A DNA stretch of 64,000 nt from Diogma glabrata (Eukaryota > Arthropoda > Insecta > Diptera > Cylindrotomidae): positions 458,106,192 to 458,170,191 of the forward strand of contig OY856186.1 of assembly GCA_963693315.1 (NCBI GenBank), written 5' to 3'. Below are positions 24,905 to 34,733 of this stretch, in pieces. The translations under genes were made by a program, and so were the position numbers. Every line of letters begins with the position of its first letter. Positions within the stretch are counted from its first letter, which is position 1. Under the pieces are notes generated by a model, which ran no database searches, was not told the origin of the DNA, and saw only the letters and a list, made by a program, of their open reading frames with translations.

Positions 24905-25520
24905 AAACAAACACACAAAAAAAATTAAGCTAGTCTATCACAGTTAATTAGTTATCCTATAATTTTAACACAGCATCTTAAATACGGAAAATTTCTTTTT
25001 GTTTTTATTATACAGTTCAACGAATTTGGAACAATTAATCGATACAAGCCACAAAAATTAAGCTAAACAGTTTATCACAGTTATTTTGTTACCTTATAAT
25101 TATATCACAGAAAACATGGAAATTTTTAGTGTTTAGTTGTTCCTTATTTTTTTGATTACTTATACAGTTCGACTTTTTAAGGTTAAAAAAAAATTTTTAT
25201 ACGAACTTGGAACAATTAATGGACATCAACACACAAAAAAAATTAAATTCCATAGTATATCAAACTCGTTTTGGTTTATAATATTATCACAAAAGCTTAA
25301 TCCTTGAACCACTTTTCAATTACACAGTTCGACTTTTCAAGGTTATATAGATTAACATGCGGATTTGGAACAATTAATTGATGCCAACAAAAATTAAGTA
25401 AACTAATATATCACCGTCGTTTTGTTATACACTATTATCACAGTCTTTCAAAAAAACAAAAATTAAGTAAACGAATATATCACAGTCGTTTTGTTATACA
25501 CTATCATCACAGTCTTTCTA
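24905..25520. repeat. ~65-bp repeats with TATCACAG motif in the 3' LTR
   Basis: Five diverged copies of 'caaaaattaagtaaac' followed by 'tatatcacagtcgttttgtt' and 'ttatcacagtctt'. The same block is at 36,660-37,275 in the 5' LTR. Confidence 0.75.
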
Positions 25521-26036
25521 AACTATCTCTGATCACCTGGTTATACTCTTATCCATCTCTTTATTGGCAAACACTATTATATTGAGTTGAATTATTTGAC
25601 CTGAATCTCGCATGGGATTCACTGACTGTTAGTAACTATTTACTTCTACACCGCAGATACTACGCCGGTGTTTCAATGATCCTCAAAATAACAAAACTAC
25701 AAAAGATATGATTAACATTACCTTGGCATGTCTCAATAAGTTGATCCTTTTACAAAGGTGTGTTTTGGATCCCATAAATTAGCTTCTTGTCTTGGGAGTC
25801 ACATTTTCCACCTTAACACACACAAAAATTAATCACACCGCAAGACCTAATTCACTTTCCACGTTAAAAGAAGCTCAGGAACAAAAAAATCAGCTGTCTT
25901 GTACACAAAATAATAATCGACTCGCAGACGTCAAAACACAAAATGAATTCAATAACACAAAAAAAGTACTAGACTGAACGAGTACTGTGTGAATCGCAAT
26001 TTTAAACTAAGAGAATGAAAAGGCTACAGTGGCTCA

Positions 26037-26043
26037 TTATATA
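26037..26043 (-). promoter_or_regulatory. TATA-like box in the 3' LTR
   Basis: The minus strand reads TATATAATGAGC. This is the copy equivalent to the promoter candidate in the 5' LTR. An Inr-like TCATT lies about 25-30 nt downstream. Confidence 0.4.
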
Positions 26044-26902
26044 GGCAAATTTTTAGTCTCGCAATAACTCGAATACAGTGTTTAGATGGGAGATAATTAA
26101 TTTACCTCAGATTTTCAAATTATTGGGAACTTTTTATAGTTACACCAAACCGTTTGCTGTACGAAAATAAGGTTGTGACCCAAGATATTTCCGACACATC
26201 CATAACACGTATAATTGAATTCAAAATGAATCAAATACAGATTCGATCAATGTTATGATGTTTAGACATTTATTAACTACATTCTGCAATATCAGTACAG
26301 TGAAGTTCAGTTCAATAACGGAAGGATTGTTTAAAGCAAAACACTCATACAAAGACAAATCAAATGTTTAACAAAGCAAAAATAGTAATTCGTTGTATGT
26401 TGACGATTGGAAACAGAATACACGTAGCTGTTATGAGGTTTTGAGAATTTCGTTGTTTCATTACGGTTTGTGTTTTAAAAAAAAATTTAAACTCAAGTAG
26501 TAAGGCGAGAACAATCGAATGGAAGTATAACGCGCGTCAATTTTAGTGCGTTGCAAGATTAAATTCTGATTAAATTTTAGTGGTTATACGGATGATGATT
26601 AAAGGAAATTATTAATTAATTCAAATTAACCAATATTATGTTATATTAATGAATAAATAAATCAGGGTAATTAGTGCAATTTTCTTTCTCCTATACGTTT
26701 GTCCGGCTATTGCAGATTTAGTTAGATTTTAAGAAATATATAAGGAAACTATGGGTTAAGGAAACTACACGAAATATGACTATTGATGATGAAGGGATGA
26801 GAATCTATTACAAGTGGTACAGATTAATATAAGGAATAACAACTAAGGAAACTGCGACTGTAATACACTACGTTCTGACATTAGTCCAGACTATCCATTA
26901 CA

Positions 26903-27691
26903 GAACAAGTGCTTTTTGGACGAACACTCACGACCAAAAAGAAGTTGAAAAAGGCATAGGCTGATCGCCAATAGACCTTGTATATACATATTAGTATGGT
27001 GAAGTACCTCTACGTACCACAGATTAGCAATCAATTCGATCGGTATTACAAACTCAGTCTTAGCAGAAACAAAGTATCTATGATTATACAAAACAAACTT
27101 TTGGGAGGGGTATCGATAAAATCAGTATTCTACTCTATTGCAAACGATGGATAACTAACATCTTCCAGACCCAATTTCGGGCAGATCTGGGGGATCCCGA
27201 GACTCTAAAGTCACAAAAAAAATTTATTCAATCTGCTACAGATCGAAAAGAAAAAACACCATTGGACCGACTCCTTTAATGAAATATCCGACACAATTCC
27301 GTTGTTCCGTTATGCAGGCTCGCAACCCACACCTGAACTACCACGAGTCTCATGCGTCTCCGACTACTAGCCGGGCTACACTGTTGTACGCTTCCGTCCA
27401 AGTGACTCTGAAGGCTGAAAAGAAGAAAACTATTCACATAGTTTCAAAGTAACTAATTGAACCAAATTCAATACATTCGATCCCGGAAGTTTCGCTGGCA
27501 AATAGTCAACACAGAAAAAAAAATTTTTTGAAACAAGACCCGAACACCAACGTTGATACACACTCACTGAACTGTGAATTCAAGACGAAACTACCCTCAT
27601 ACTTTATGGTCGTCGATAATCTTGACTTACAATGGCGGTGAAACACAAGCGAAAGTTACTATCATACTGACAAAAAAAATTATTACCGATG
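26903..27691 (-). other. G1 non-coding tail between pol and 3' LTR
   Basis: 789 bp without a supported ORF and without env. No purine-rich tract lies directly against the LTR. The bases just upstream of it on the minus strand read CCAAAAAGCACTTGTTC, which is not a canonical polypurine tract. It holds the tRNA-Lys-like segment at 27306-27376. Confidence 0.6.
27306..27376 (-). ncRNA. tRNA-Lys(CUU)-like sequence inside G1
   Basis: Minus strand, sense with the element. It begins GCCCGGCTAG, as insect tRNA-Lys(CUU) does, followed by AGTCGG, GCATGAGACTC, TCAGG, GTGGGTT and CGAGCC in tRNA order and spacing. The D-loop region has a 2-nt gap and the anticodon loop is altered, so the CUU anticodon is not kept. 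The acceptor 3' side is not complementary to the 5' side. It is therefore a tRNA-derived or tRNA-mimicking sequence rather than a working tRNA gene. It is notable because the element's primer site matches the same tRNA. Confidence 0.7.
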
Positions 27692-30600
27692 TTAGGCGCG
27701 AATGTCCTTGGAATGATAAACACCTCTACGTTTAGAAACCAGGTCCTCCAGTTCGTAAGCAGCGCTACCTACCAACCTTATTACTCTGGTCTCAATAAAC
27801 TTCTGTGCAAGTTTAGCAGATAATTTCTTACCGGCGTCACTCAAAATAAAGTTCCTTCGGAACACCGTATCCCCTGGTTTAAACAAAGTTACTCGAGCTC
27901 GTAAATTGTATCTTTCAGCACTCTTGACAAATGCTTCGGCCGTTAGATCTAGAATTCGTAATCGAATCTTGTTAAGATAATCAGGTCGCAGAATCGTTTC
28001 ACCTGGTTCATGAAGACCATTCAATCGTCTCAGCAATTCATATGACGAACCATGAGTCACCATGGGTATCCCAAACATTGCGTAATATGGGGAACATTTA
28101 AGTGTTTGGTGCAGGGAACAACGTAGTGCACAAGCGATCTCGCTCAAGTGCAGATCCCATTTAGAATGCTCCTCCTTTAAGTAGGCTCGAATACCAGATA
28201 AAACACTCCTATTTACCCGTTCAGAAGCGTTAGCTTGAGGTGAATATAACGCTAGTAATGTATGTTTCACTCCGTGCTTCGCCAAGAAATCTGCAAACTG
28301 TTTTGATTTGAATTGGGTCCCATTATCGGACACAATAGCTTCGGGACAACCAAATACATGAAAGACATTGGTAGCCAATAGATGACAAATTGGTTCAGCA
28401 GTTAATTTCCGTAAGGGAAATAAAAATGGATATTTAGTAACATGATCTAATACTACCAGAATAGCGATATTCCCGGCCTTTGAACGAGGATAAGGGCCAA
28501 GAATATCGATATATAATCGCTGTCCAATTCGTTCTGTTTTCATCTGGGACACCATGGGAGCACGAAGTGGAACATTAGTCGCTTTGATTTCTTTACAGGT
28601 CTTACAATTTCCTATGTAAGATTTAACCTGGGTGTACATACGAGGCCAATAGTAAAATTTACGAATATTAAACAGGGTTTTTGCTAGACCTCCATGAGAT
28701 GAGGTAGGAGGATTGTGGGCCCTTGCAATACACTCGTCAGTGTATTCCTCAGGTAACCACAATTTCCAAACCTCACCCTCTGAAGGAATATCAAGATCTA
28801 GACAAGCCAATCGTTTATAAACCCGACCAGAAATTACTTTCAGATCAGGCAATGTACCGTCTGCTTCGGTAACCAGATTCACCAACTCCAAATATCGAGA
28901 AGTGTTGAAGAAAGGGGAATTAAGATCTAATTCAGGCACTGGACATAATTCAGAAACGACGTCAACAGAGTCACGTCTTGATAGAGTGTCTGGAACTATG
29001 TTTAAATTTCCTTTTCGGTACTCAATATCAAAGACATAACCCTGCAATTTCAAGCTCCAACGAGCCAATCGACCAGAAAGGTCTTTTTGTTGCATTAACC
29101 ATTTTAATGAAGCATGGTCAGTTATGATCTTAAAGGCCTGACCCTCGACATACGCTCTAAATTTCTTTACTCCCAGTACGGCGGCTAGACACTCTTTCTC
29201 ACTAGTTGAGTAATTGCGTTGCGCAGAATTTAGTTTCTTGGACATGTACGCTATGGGATGTTCCATACCGTCCATGTCACACTGACGTAATACACAGCCT
29301 ATACCGTCATTACTAGCGTCGCACTGGAGAGTAAAAGGTTTAGTATAGTCGGGGTTTATGAGGACTGGTGCTGATATGAGAGCATTTTTGAGATTTGTAA
29401 ATGCTATTTCAGCTTCTGGAGTCCATACGAATTTATTAGAATTTTTCTTCAACAAATCTGATATTGGAGAGGACATAGCAGAGAAATCAGATATAAAACG
29501 GCGATAATAACCCGCCATACCCAGGAATCGTCGAATCTGTTTGGACGTACGCGGTGTAGGAAATTCAGAAATAGCCTGAGTTTTATCAGGATCAATTTTT
29601 AGATTACCACCTCCCACTACATATCCCAAATATTTTACATCCGGCAAGAGAAACTTACTTTTTTCCACGTTTATCGTCAAGTTCGCACGTCTAAGACACT
29701 GGGAGATATCTTCCAACAGTTTCAGATGGGCCTCAAAGGTATCTGTAACTATTAGAAGATCATCCAAGTATACGAAGACGCACGACTTGAGATGTGGAGG
29801 AATTACTTGGTCCATCAATTTGGTCATTGTTTGCGGCGCATTGTACAGTCCGAAAGGCATTCTCACGAACTGATACAATGGCCGCCCTGGGACCGTAAAA
29901 GCAGTTTTCTCTCGGGAGTGTTTTTCCAGAGGTATCTGCCAAAAGGCGTCTTTCAGATCCAAGCTGGAAATGAAATTACTATGTGGCAGACGACTCAAAA
30001 TTCCATCTATCTGTGGAAGGGGGTAAGCATCCTTTTTTGTGACGGTATTGACCTTTCGGCTATCCAAACAAAGACGATTCTTCCCGGGTTTGCGAATTAA
30101 GACCACAGGACTTGACCATGGGCTGTTTGAAACCTCTATAATACCCAGAGACAACATCCTATCCAGTTCTTCTCCCATCAGTTTCTCAATGGCGGGCGAT
30201 ATCGGATAGTGTCGTTGCTTGATGGGAGCTGCAGTCCCCACATCAATGACGTGTTCCAACAAATGTGTTCGACCCAGTCCCATTTTTGAAAATGATGGTA
30301 GAAGCTGAATAGTGTTTTGCAGACGGGCTTGATCGTCCATAGACAACTCGGATAGCACTGACTCCGTAGTCGGTAATGTAGGTAAATTAAACAAAGGGTT
30401 AAATAAGCCAAACGCGTTAAAGAAATCAATACCCAAGTATAGATTCTGTGTCAAAGACGGGATAATGTAGACATCCAAGGTTCTGACTTGGTTCATAAAT
30501 GAAATCTTGGTTCTTATCAAACCCAAGATCTTCTGCCTTTGGCCATCTGCAGTACGGACTACCGCAGATGAATAAGTCAGAAGGTCTGGGGTTTGCACGA

Positions 30601-31180
30601 TTTCCTTAGCAAAATCACCACCAATTACAGTCAAGGACGCTCCACTATCCAACAGTCCAGTATGTTGTTTACCCAATATTGACACGGTGGCATAAGATCT
30701 CACATCGTTGGCCAATTTCACAATGGAGGAAATGGTTTTGGATTTAAACAAATGTCGTTGTTGCCAATAAATACGAGAACGGAGCGCAGAGCGCGATGGA
30801 AGTTTCAAAGATGATAATGAATCGACAAATATGTTTGAGCGTATTTTCAGGTATTCGTTCAATCGTTGTTGGAACGATTTGATTTTGGTCCACAATGGAG
30901 GTGGTTCAGTATGATCGAGTGTACGTTTCCATAAGTTCACATTAGGATCATGAGTGGGTACCATTGTACCAGAAGTAGTATTCAACGGGTGTTCTACAAA
31001 AGTGGATATGGAAGCTCGGTTCAACAGTGCATCATGTACTAGTAAGTTATTGGGATTGGTAGATGAAACATCCGAAGGATCAGGAGGCAAATTAAATGTG
31101 GTCTCAGATGAATCTAAGACTGGTCCTGGGAGCGAGAAAAGGTGTTGGGATTCTGGCCCCCCCTTCGGTTTCCCTGACAA
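27692..31180 (-). CDS. pol: G1 pol: protease, reverse transcriptase, RNase H, integrase
   Basis: A 1162-codon open frame with no internal stop. In order: aspartic protease with LLDSGAS (about 177-182); RT with LCLDSRKVNTV, SSLDLKDAFWQIPL (about 406-418) and YLDD (471-474); RNase H with CDASNDG (Asp about 621), STSEKECLA (Glu about 661) and ITDHASL (Asp about 688); integrase with an HHCC zinc site (His 822 and 829, Cys 859 and 862); catalytic YIDILGP (Asp about 892), SDNGTQ (Asp about 952) and ASERVN (Glu about 987); and a C-terminal GDTVFRRNF...YELEDL region like the GPY/F module. This is the Gypsy order. The first codon of the open frame is TTG, so translation more likely enters by -1 frameshift from gag, which overlaps it by 67 nt. 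Confidence 0.95.
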   Translation of the reverse strand: MSGKPKGGPESQHLFSLPGPVLDSSETTFNLPPDPSDVSSTNPNNLLVHDALLNRASISTFVEHPLNTTSGTMVPTHDPNVNLWKRTLDHTEPPPLWTKIKSFQQRLNEYLKIRSNIFVDSLSSLKLPSRSALRSRIYWQQRHLFKSKTISSIVKLANDVRSYATVSILGKQHTGLLDSGASLTVIGGDFAKEIVQTPDLLTYSSAVVRTADGQRQKILGLIRTKISFMNQVRTLDVYIIPSLTQNLYLGIDFFNAFGLFNPLFNLPTLPTTESVLSELSMDDQARLQNTIQLLPSFSKMGLGRTHLLEHVIDVGTAAPIKQRHYPISPAIEKLMGEELDRMLSLGIIEVSNSPWSSPVVLIRKPGKNRLCLDSRKVNTVTKKDAYPLPQIDGILSRLPHSNFISSLDLKDAFWQIPLEKHSREKTAFTVPGRPLYQFVRMPFGLYNAPQTMTKLMDQVIPPHLKSCVFVYLDDLLIVTDTFEAHLKLLEDISQCLRRANLTINVEKSKFLLPDVKYLGYVVGGGNLKIDPDKTQAISEFPTPRTSKQIRRFLGMAGYYRRFISDFSAMSSPISDLLKKNSNKFVWTPEAEIAFTNLKNALISAPVLINPDYTKPFTLQCDASNDGIGCVLRQCDMDGMEHPIAYMSKKLNSAQRNYSTSEKECLAAVLGVKKFRAYVEGQAFKIITDHASLKWLMQQKDLSGRLARWSLKLQGYVFDIEYRKGNLNIVPDTLSRRDSVDVVSELCPVPELDLNSPFFNTSRYLELVNLVTEADGTLPDLKVISGRVYKRLACLDLDIPSEGEVWKLWLPEEYTDECIARAHNPPTSSHGGLAKTLFNIRKFYYWPRMYTQVKSYIGNCKTCKEIKATNVPLRAPMVSQMKTERIGQRLYIDILGPYPRSKAGNIAILVVLDHVTKYPFLFPLRKLTAEPICHLLATNVFHVFGCPEAIVSDNGTQFKSKQFADFLAKHGVKHTLLALYSPQANASERVNRSVLSGIRAYLKEEHSKWDLHLSEIACALRCSLHQTLKCSPYYAMFGIPMVTHGSSYELLRRLNGLHEPGETILRPDYLNKIRLRILDLTAEAFVKSAERYNLRARVTLFKPGDTVFRRNFILSDAGKKLSAKLAQKFIETRVIRLVGSAAYELEDLVSKRRGVYHSKDIRA

Positions 31181-32454
31181 TTTTCACAATTAGGACACAA
31201 CACATCGTCCTTCCCACATCCCCAACAAAACAATCGCTGTGATTCACGACAATCGTGCCACCGATGACCAGGTCGTTTGCAGTTCCAACAACTCGTTGAA
31301 CTGGTTATTCGTCTCATATTAGAGGCAGGCTGTATTGCCGCAAGTTCGTTGGATGTAATTAGTAACGATTCAGTTGGCAATTCGCTAATTTGTATTTGTG
31401 AAAATTCACTTTCTAAATCCACCTCAGACACCGGTCTAGATGGTCTAATATTATAATCGCGCGGTCTGGTTATTGACTCGGCCCATAATTTTTCGCGGTC
31501 ACGGCAGAGCTGGCGCAGATGTTCCAGTCCATAGATGGTGACATAAAGTAGCTCCCTTCTAATTTCCAATCGTAAATTGTTGCGAATCAAGGAGAACAAC
31601 TCCACATCCGGCATCGGTTCTCGTAGTTTATCGCCTAGTCGATAAATTGATTGTAAGAATTCATCAAACAATTCGGTGGGCCGCTGTTTCCTGGCCCTCA
31701 TCCGCTCCTTTACCTCTTCGTCCGTCTGCCTGTCCTGAAATTCTATTCGAAGAGCATGACATAAGTCAGTCCAAATAAGCTGTCGGTTCTGGCGAAAATA
31801 TCTCCAGAACCAATCAGCTGCTCGATCTGTGAATAACAGGTACAGACAACGGGTGACAATAGTAAAATCGTTATTTAAACACATCTCTGTCAGCCGCTCT
31901 ATCCTGAAGATGAAAGCTTCAACATCCAGACCATCGGGTCTGCCTGAGAACGTTACGTTCCAATTTCTAACTGTGGTAGAGTGCTGATCGAGATGTGTTC
32001 GTATTCTAGCTGGAGCAAGAGCAGGATGAGGTTCAGCAAACATTGGTGGTACTGGTACATTATTTTGCACAAACGCATTTACTGGCGTATAATTTGAATG
32101 AACCGATGGATGACGCGGGGTGGTGGGTGATACTGCAATTGGTGCTAGAGGTAACAACACTTCCGGTGCTGGTTCACGTGATTGCATCATTGAGTGATTA
32201 ATTCTCGAAATTTCCTGATCGATGTGTGCATTTACCGCTTCCTGAAAACTGTGATCTTCCGCTGCAGCGACACCATATATGGGAGATCGTTGAGCTATAT
32301 TCACTCGCACTTCATCGGCGAGTCTAGATCGTGGAAGGCGGTTTGCCAAGGGAGTAGAAGAGTGTTGACTAGGACGACGTTGCCAACCTGCGGTAATAGA
32401 GCGAGTCACAGGTCTCGGTGGAGGTGGTACCACCGTATCATTAGTTTTATCCAT
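31114..32454 (-). CDS. gag: G1 gag polyprotein
   Basis: 446 codons from ATG at 32454. The N-terminus is basic and Pro/Arg-rich (PPPPRPVTRS, NRLPRSRLADEVRVNIAQRS). The middle is a retrotransposon gag/capsid domain (WNVTFSGRPDGLDVEAFIFR, WFWRYFRQNRQLIW, PTELFDEFLQSIYRLGDKL). The C-terminus has one classic CCHC knuckle, CWNCKRPGHRWHDC. It is followed by CWGCGKDDVLCPNC, a four-Cys cluster without the His. The protein should form the particle and bind the element RNA. The upstream RING-like ORF is in the same frame, separated by one TGA and five sense codons plus the ATG. Confidence 0.93.
   Translation of the reverse strand: MDKTNDTVVPPPPRPVTRSITAGWQRRPSQHSSTPLANRLPRSRLADEVRVNIAQRSPIYGVAAAEDHSFQEAVNAHIDQEISRINHSMMQSREPAPEVLLPLAPIAVSPTTPRHPSVHSNYTPVNAFVQNNVPVPPMFAEPHPALAPARIRTHLDQHSTTVRNWNVTFSGRPDGLDVEAFIFRIERLTEMCLNNDFTIVTRCLYLLFTDRAADWFWRYFRQNRQLIWTDLCHALRIEFQDRQTDEEVKERMRARKQRPTELFDEFLQSIYRLGDKLREPMPDVELFSLIRNNLRLEIRRELLYVTIYGLEHLRQLCRDREKLWAESITRPRDYNIRPSRPVSEVDLESEFSQIQISELPTESLLITSNELAAIQPASNMRRITSSTSCWNCKRPGHRWHDCRESQRLFCWGCGKDDVLCPNCENCQGNRRGGQNPNTFSRSQDQS
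31156..31163 (-). promoter_or_regulatory. Candidate -1 ribosomal frameshift site for pol
   Basis: The minus strand has seven consecutive G (31163-31157) within the gag-pol overlap. In the gag frame this gives G_GGG_GGC, which fits the X_XXY_YYZ slippery pattern. Pol is in the -1 frame and starts without ATG just upstream. A downstream stem or pseudoknot was not tested. Confidence 0.5.
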
Positions 32455-32472
32455 CCCTCGAGGTAACCTCTG

Positions 32473-32667
32473 TCAGTCGGCACGTTCGCAAGCGGCTCGA
32501 CAATTTGGGCAGGTGCGATTCTGCAACAACCAGTCGTTGAGGCAGATATCATGGAAGAGGTGGTTACACCGAGTGAGGAGTTTTACGTCGGCCGGTACTA
32601 TTTCTTGTTGATAGACTGCACAAGAGCTGGACCTGTCCAGAACGTCAATCTTATCAACAGCAGACAT
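32473..32667 (-). CDS. RING-H2-like ORF upstream of gag in G1
   Basis: 64 codons from ATG at 32667 to TGA at 32475-32473. The ligand pattern is Cys16, then Tyr19 where the second Cys is expected, then Cys34, His36, His39, Cys42, Cys53 and Cys56. That is seven of eight RING-H2 ligands in correct spacing. Trp46 and Pro54 match positions that contact E2 enzymes in RING ligases. By family knowledge a RING-H2 protein would act as a ubiquitin E3 ligase; the Cys-to-Tyr change may weaken one zinc site. It lies first after the leader and in frame with gag, with no other stop between them, so a readthrough RING-Gag fusion is possible (inference). I know of no standard Gypsy gene of this kind. Confidence 0.7.
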   Translation of the reverse strand: MSAVDKIDVLDRSSSCAVYQQEIVPADVKLLTRCNHLFHDICLNDWLLQNRTCPNCRAACERAD

Positions 32668-34733
32668 TATGAAAACTCAAACCGCCGCACAGGACTAGAC
32701 CAATAAAGGCAAGTATATGGAGAGCGAAAAGAAAATTGATACACTATCAATGCGAGCGCTGAAGCCAAATAAACAATTTAATTATTAATAAAAATAAAAT
32801 TATTTTATTACAATATTTACTTCAAATATATTAAAGCAGAATTCAAAGAGCTATATGGAATTTCCGTTATTCAAACCTCAAACAGCTGCGCGAATTCTGA
32901 CCAATTCGTCAGATGTATGGAGTGAGAAACTTGTAAAACGGGCTAACGCCGAGGGTAATCAAGAATGAAAATATCTTTTACTAATTAAGTTGTGGGTGTG
33001 TAAACAATCAGTGAAAAAAGAAAGGAAAAAAAAATGTAATTTTGAGAGTAAACCGGTATACTACGACTATTGCAGAAGACGACAATTGTAAACTAAAAAC
33101 GGAGTAACAAACAAAAAGAAATAGAAGTACGGCAAGCCTACCGGTTTGACAAGAAAGTTAAACTTAAAATTATAAATTAATAATGTATATTTGATTTGTT
33201 TTTTTTCTTTTGAAAAATTGTTAACAAACAATAAAATACGATAATTTATTCAATTTTATGGTTAATCTTGATTAAATCGTATTATTAATTTTTTTTTCTT
33301 TTAACTTAATATCGTATTTTATTGCTTATAAACCATAAGCTATCAAGCTAACTTAAAATTATCATGCACACTAAGTCTAATAATCAATAATATAATAAAA
33401 AAATCTTGATACGTGCTATGTTGAATCTTGATTTAGAAGGTTTGATTTTCTAAGTTTTATTTTGACTCCTTAGTTTCCAATAATTTTAGTTTCAAATAAT
33501 TTCAATTAATTTACGTTCCTTAGATTCCCATAATTTTAGTGTCTTAGTTTTATATAATTTTAATTTGGGGTGTTCTAAAAAAAATGAGAGAGAACAGGAA
33601 TTAGCATATGCAAAAATCAGCAGTTTTATTAACAAATATTTATTTATTTATTTATTAATAAATATTTATTTATTTATTTAATATATTTATTTATTTATTT
33701 ATTTACTGACGACGGACGGACGGACCAATCACGGGGGGAGTTCATCACACCTGGGGTTGAAGGTGGTGATCGCCGTTCTTTCTTAGTATTGTTGATTTTA
33801 GTTTTTATATTTTATTTTATTTTGGGACCAAAGAAAAGTTAAAATATTCTACGTTAAAAGGATGGGTAATCAGAAAGGAAAAGGGGAGAAGAGGGGATGT
33901 AAAGGATGGGAAGAGGTAGGGTGGGAAAGGAATAAGATGGGGTATGTGCTGATGGGATTTCACCCAGCTGACAAGTGCTGACGGGATGGTCAGAAGATAA
34001 ATCCTCTGGACCACCATTCGATCATCAACACCCGTCAACTGCGATCCACACCACCAACACATACGGGCGAGGTGCTATGACCTGAGTGGATCCAGCCAAC
34101 CACGGCATAAAAGCTGAGCGGACATCTTCCCTCAGTAGCTTATCGGGCTACTTTGGAAAATGTCCCTCAGTATCATCCACGGGGAACCGAAACACTCAGG
34201 CCATAGGAAACCAATATTGTCGGGAGGGGACTCTAAGTATTAGACAATATCAGTTCGGACTGGACTCTGAAGACACCACGAACCCGAAGCCTGACCGGAC
34301 TCGGACGAGAATTGGCGTATACACCAATACACGTCAGTCTAGGTCTGGCACCTGAATCACCTTCGGCCTTCGTGACATCGCCAGAAACCCAGCCCGTAAC
34401 TAGGGTCCGTGGGGTTGTAATGCCCAATGGGAATACTTCCTAAGAAATATTCCCACCCTTGCGTTATCAAAAAAAAACAAAAGGAGAGTTGTAGCTGGAG
34501 GCGTGGGGACGCAATACCCCATCAAAGAAAAGTCTGAGGCATCTCAGACTTCCTTTGCTCCTGCGCGTGTGAAGCAGGGAACTGCTTCCACGCCGCCAGA
34601 GTCTTTACTATTGTTTTAGTGGAAAATGAAATTAAATCTGAAGAAAAATTTAAAAAAAAAAATTTTCCAAGTTTTTTGAAAATATGGAGGGACTCCTCCA
34701 GAGTCCTACATTGCTGTAGGGACCCTTAGAGAA
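32668..34733 (-). other. G1 5' leader (about 2.1 kb)
   Basis: Lies between the PBS and the RING ORF, with no credible ORF. It contains a (TTTA)n tract (33,636-33,705), a GGAC repeat (33,709-33,726), a pyrimidine-rich stretch on the minus strand (33,830-33,950) and two perfect short hairpins close to the PBS: AAGTCTGAG/CTCAGACTT around 34,530-34,551, and GAAGCAG/CTGCTTC around 34,571-34,588. Such hairpins just downstream of a PBS are where retroelements often keep packaging or dimerisation signals. That role here is inference. Confidence 0.6.
33636..33726. repeat. (TTTA)n and GGAC simple repeats in G1 leader
   Basis: Repeated tttattta over about 70 bp, then 'gacgacggacggacggac'. Confidence 0.9.

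Larger units (their letters stand above)
23003..26902 (-). repeat. 3' LTR of G1 (3900 bp)
   Basis: In plus orientation it starts tgtaatgaagcgcttt and ends ctatccattaca. It is unusually long for a Gypsy LTR. It contains a (CA)n tract near 23,276, a ~35-bp tandem array (23,427-24,020) and a second ~65-bp array (24,905-25,520). A TATA-like box lies on the minus strand near 26,040. Small ORFs (24386-24649 minus, 25792-25977 plus) are present in both LTRs but resemble nothing I know. Confidence 0.95.

Noticed and set aside
26891..27691. Possible env gene downstream of G1 pol
   Set aside because: Only a 66-codon frame exists there, with no signal peptide, membrane anchor or glycoprotein pattern, and it runs into the LTR.
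31180..31180. TTG as a genuine start codon for pol
   Set aside because: A -1 frameshift from gag is the usual mechanism and a slippery run is present; TTG initiation is unlikely in an insect nucleus.
33817..34427. Open frames of 64-89 codons in the G1 leader
   Set aside because: They lie on both strands and overlap simple or pyrimidine-rich sequence; nothing in them is recognisable.
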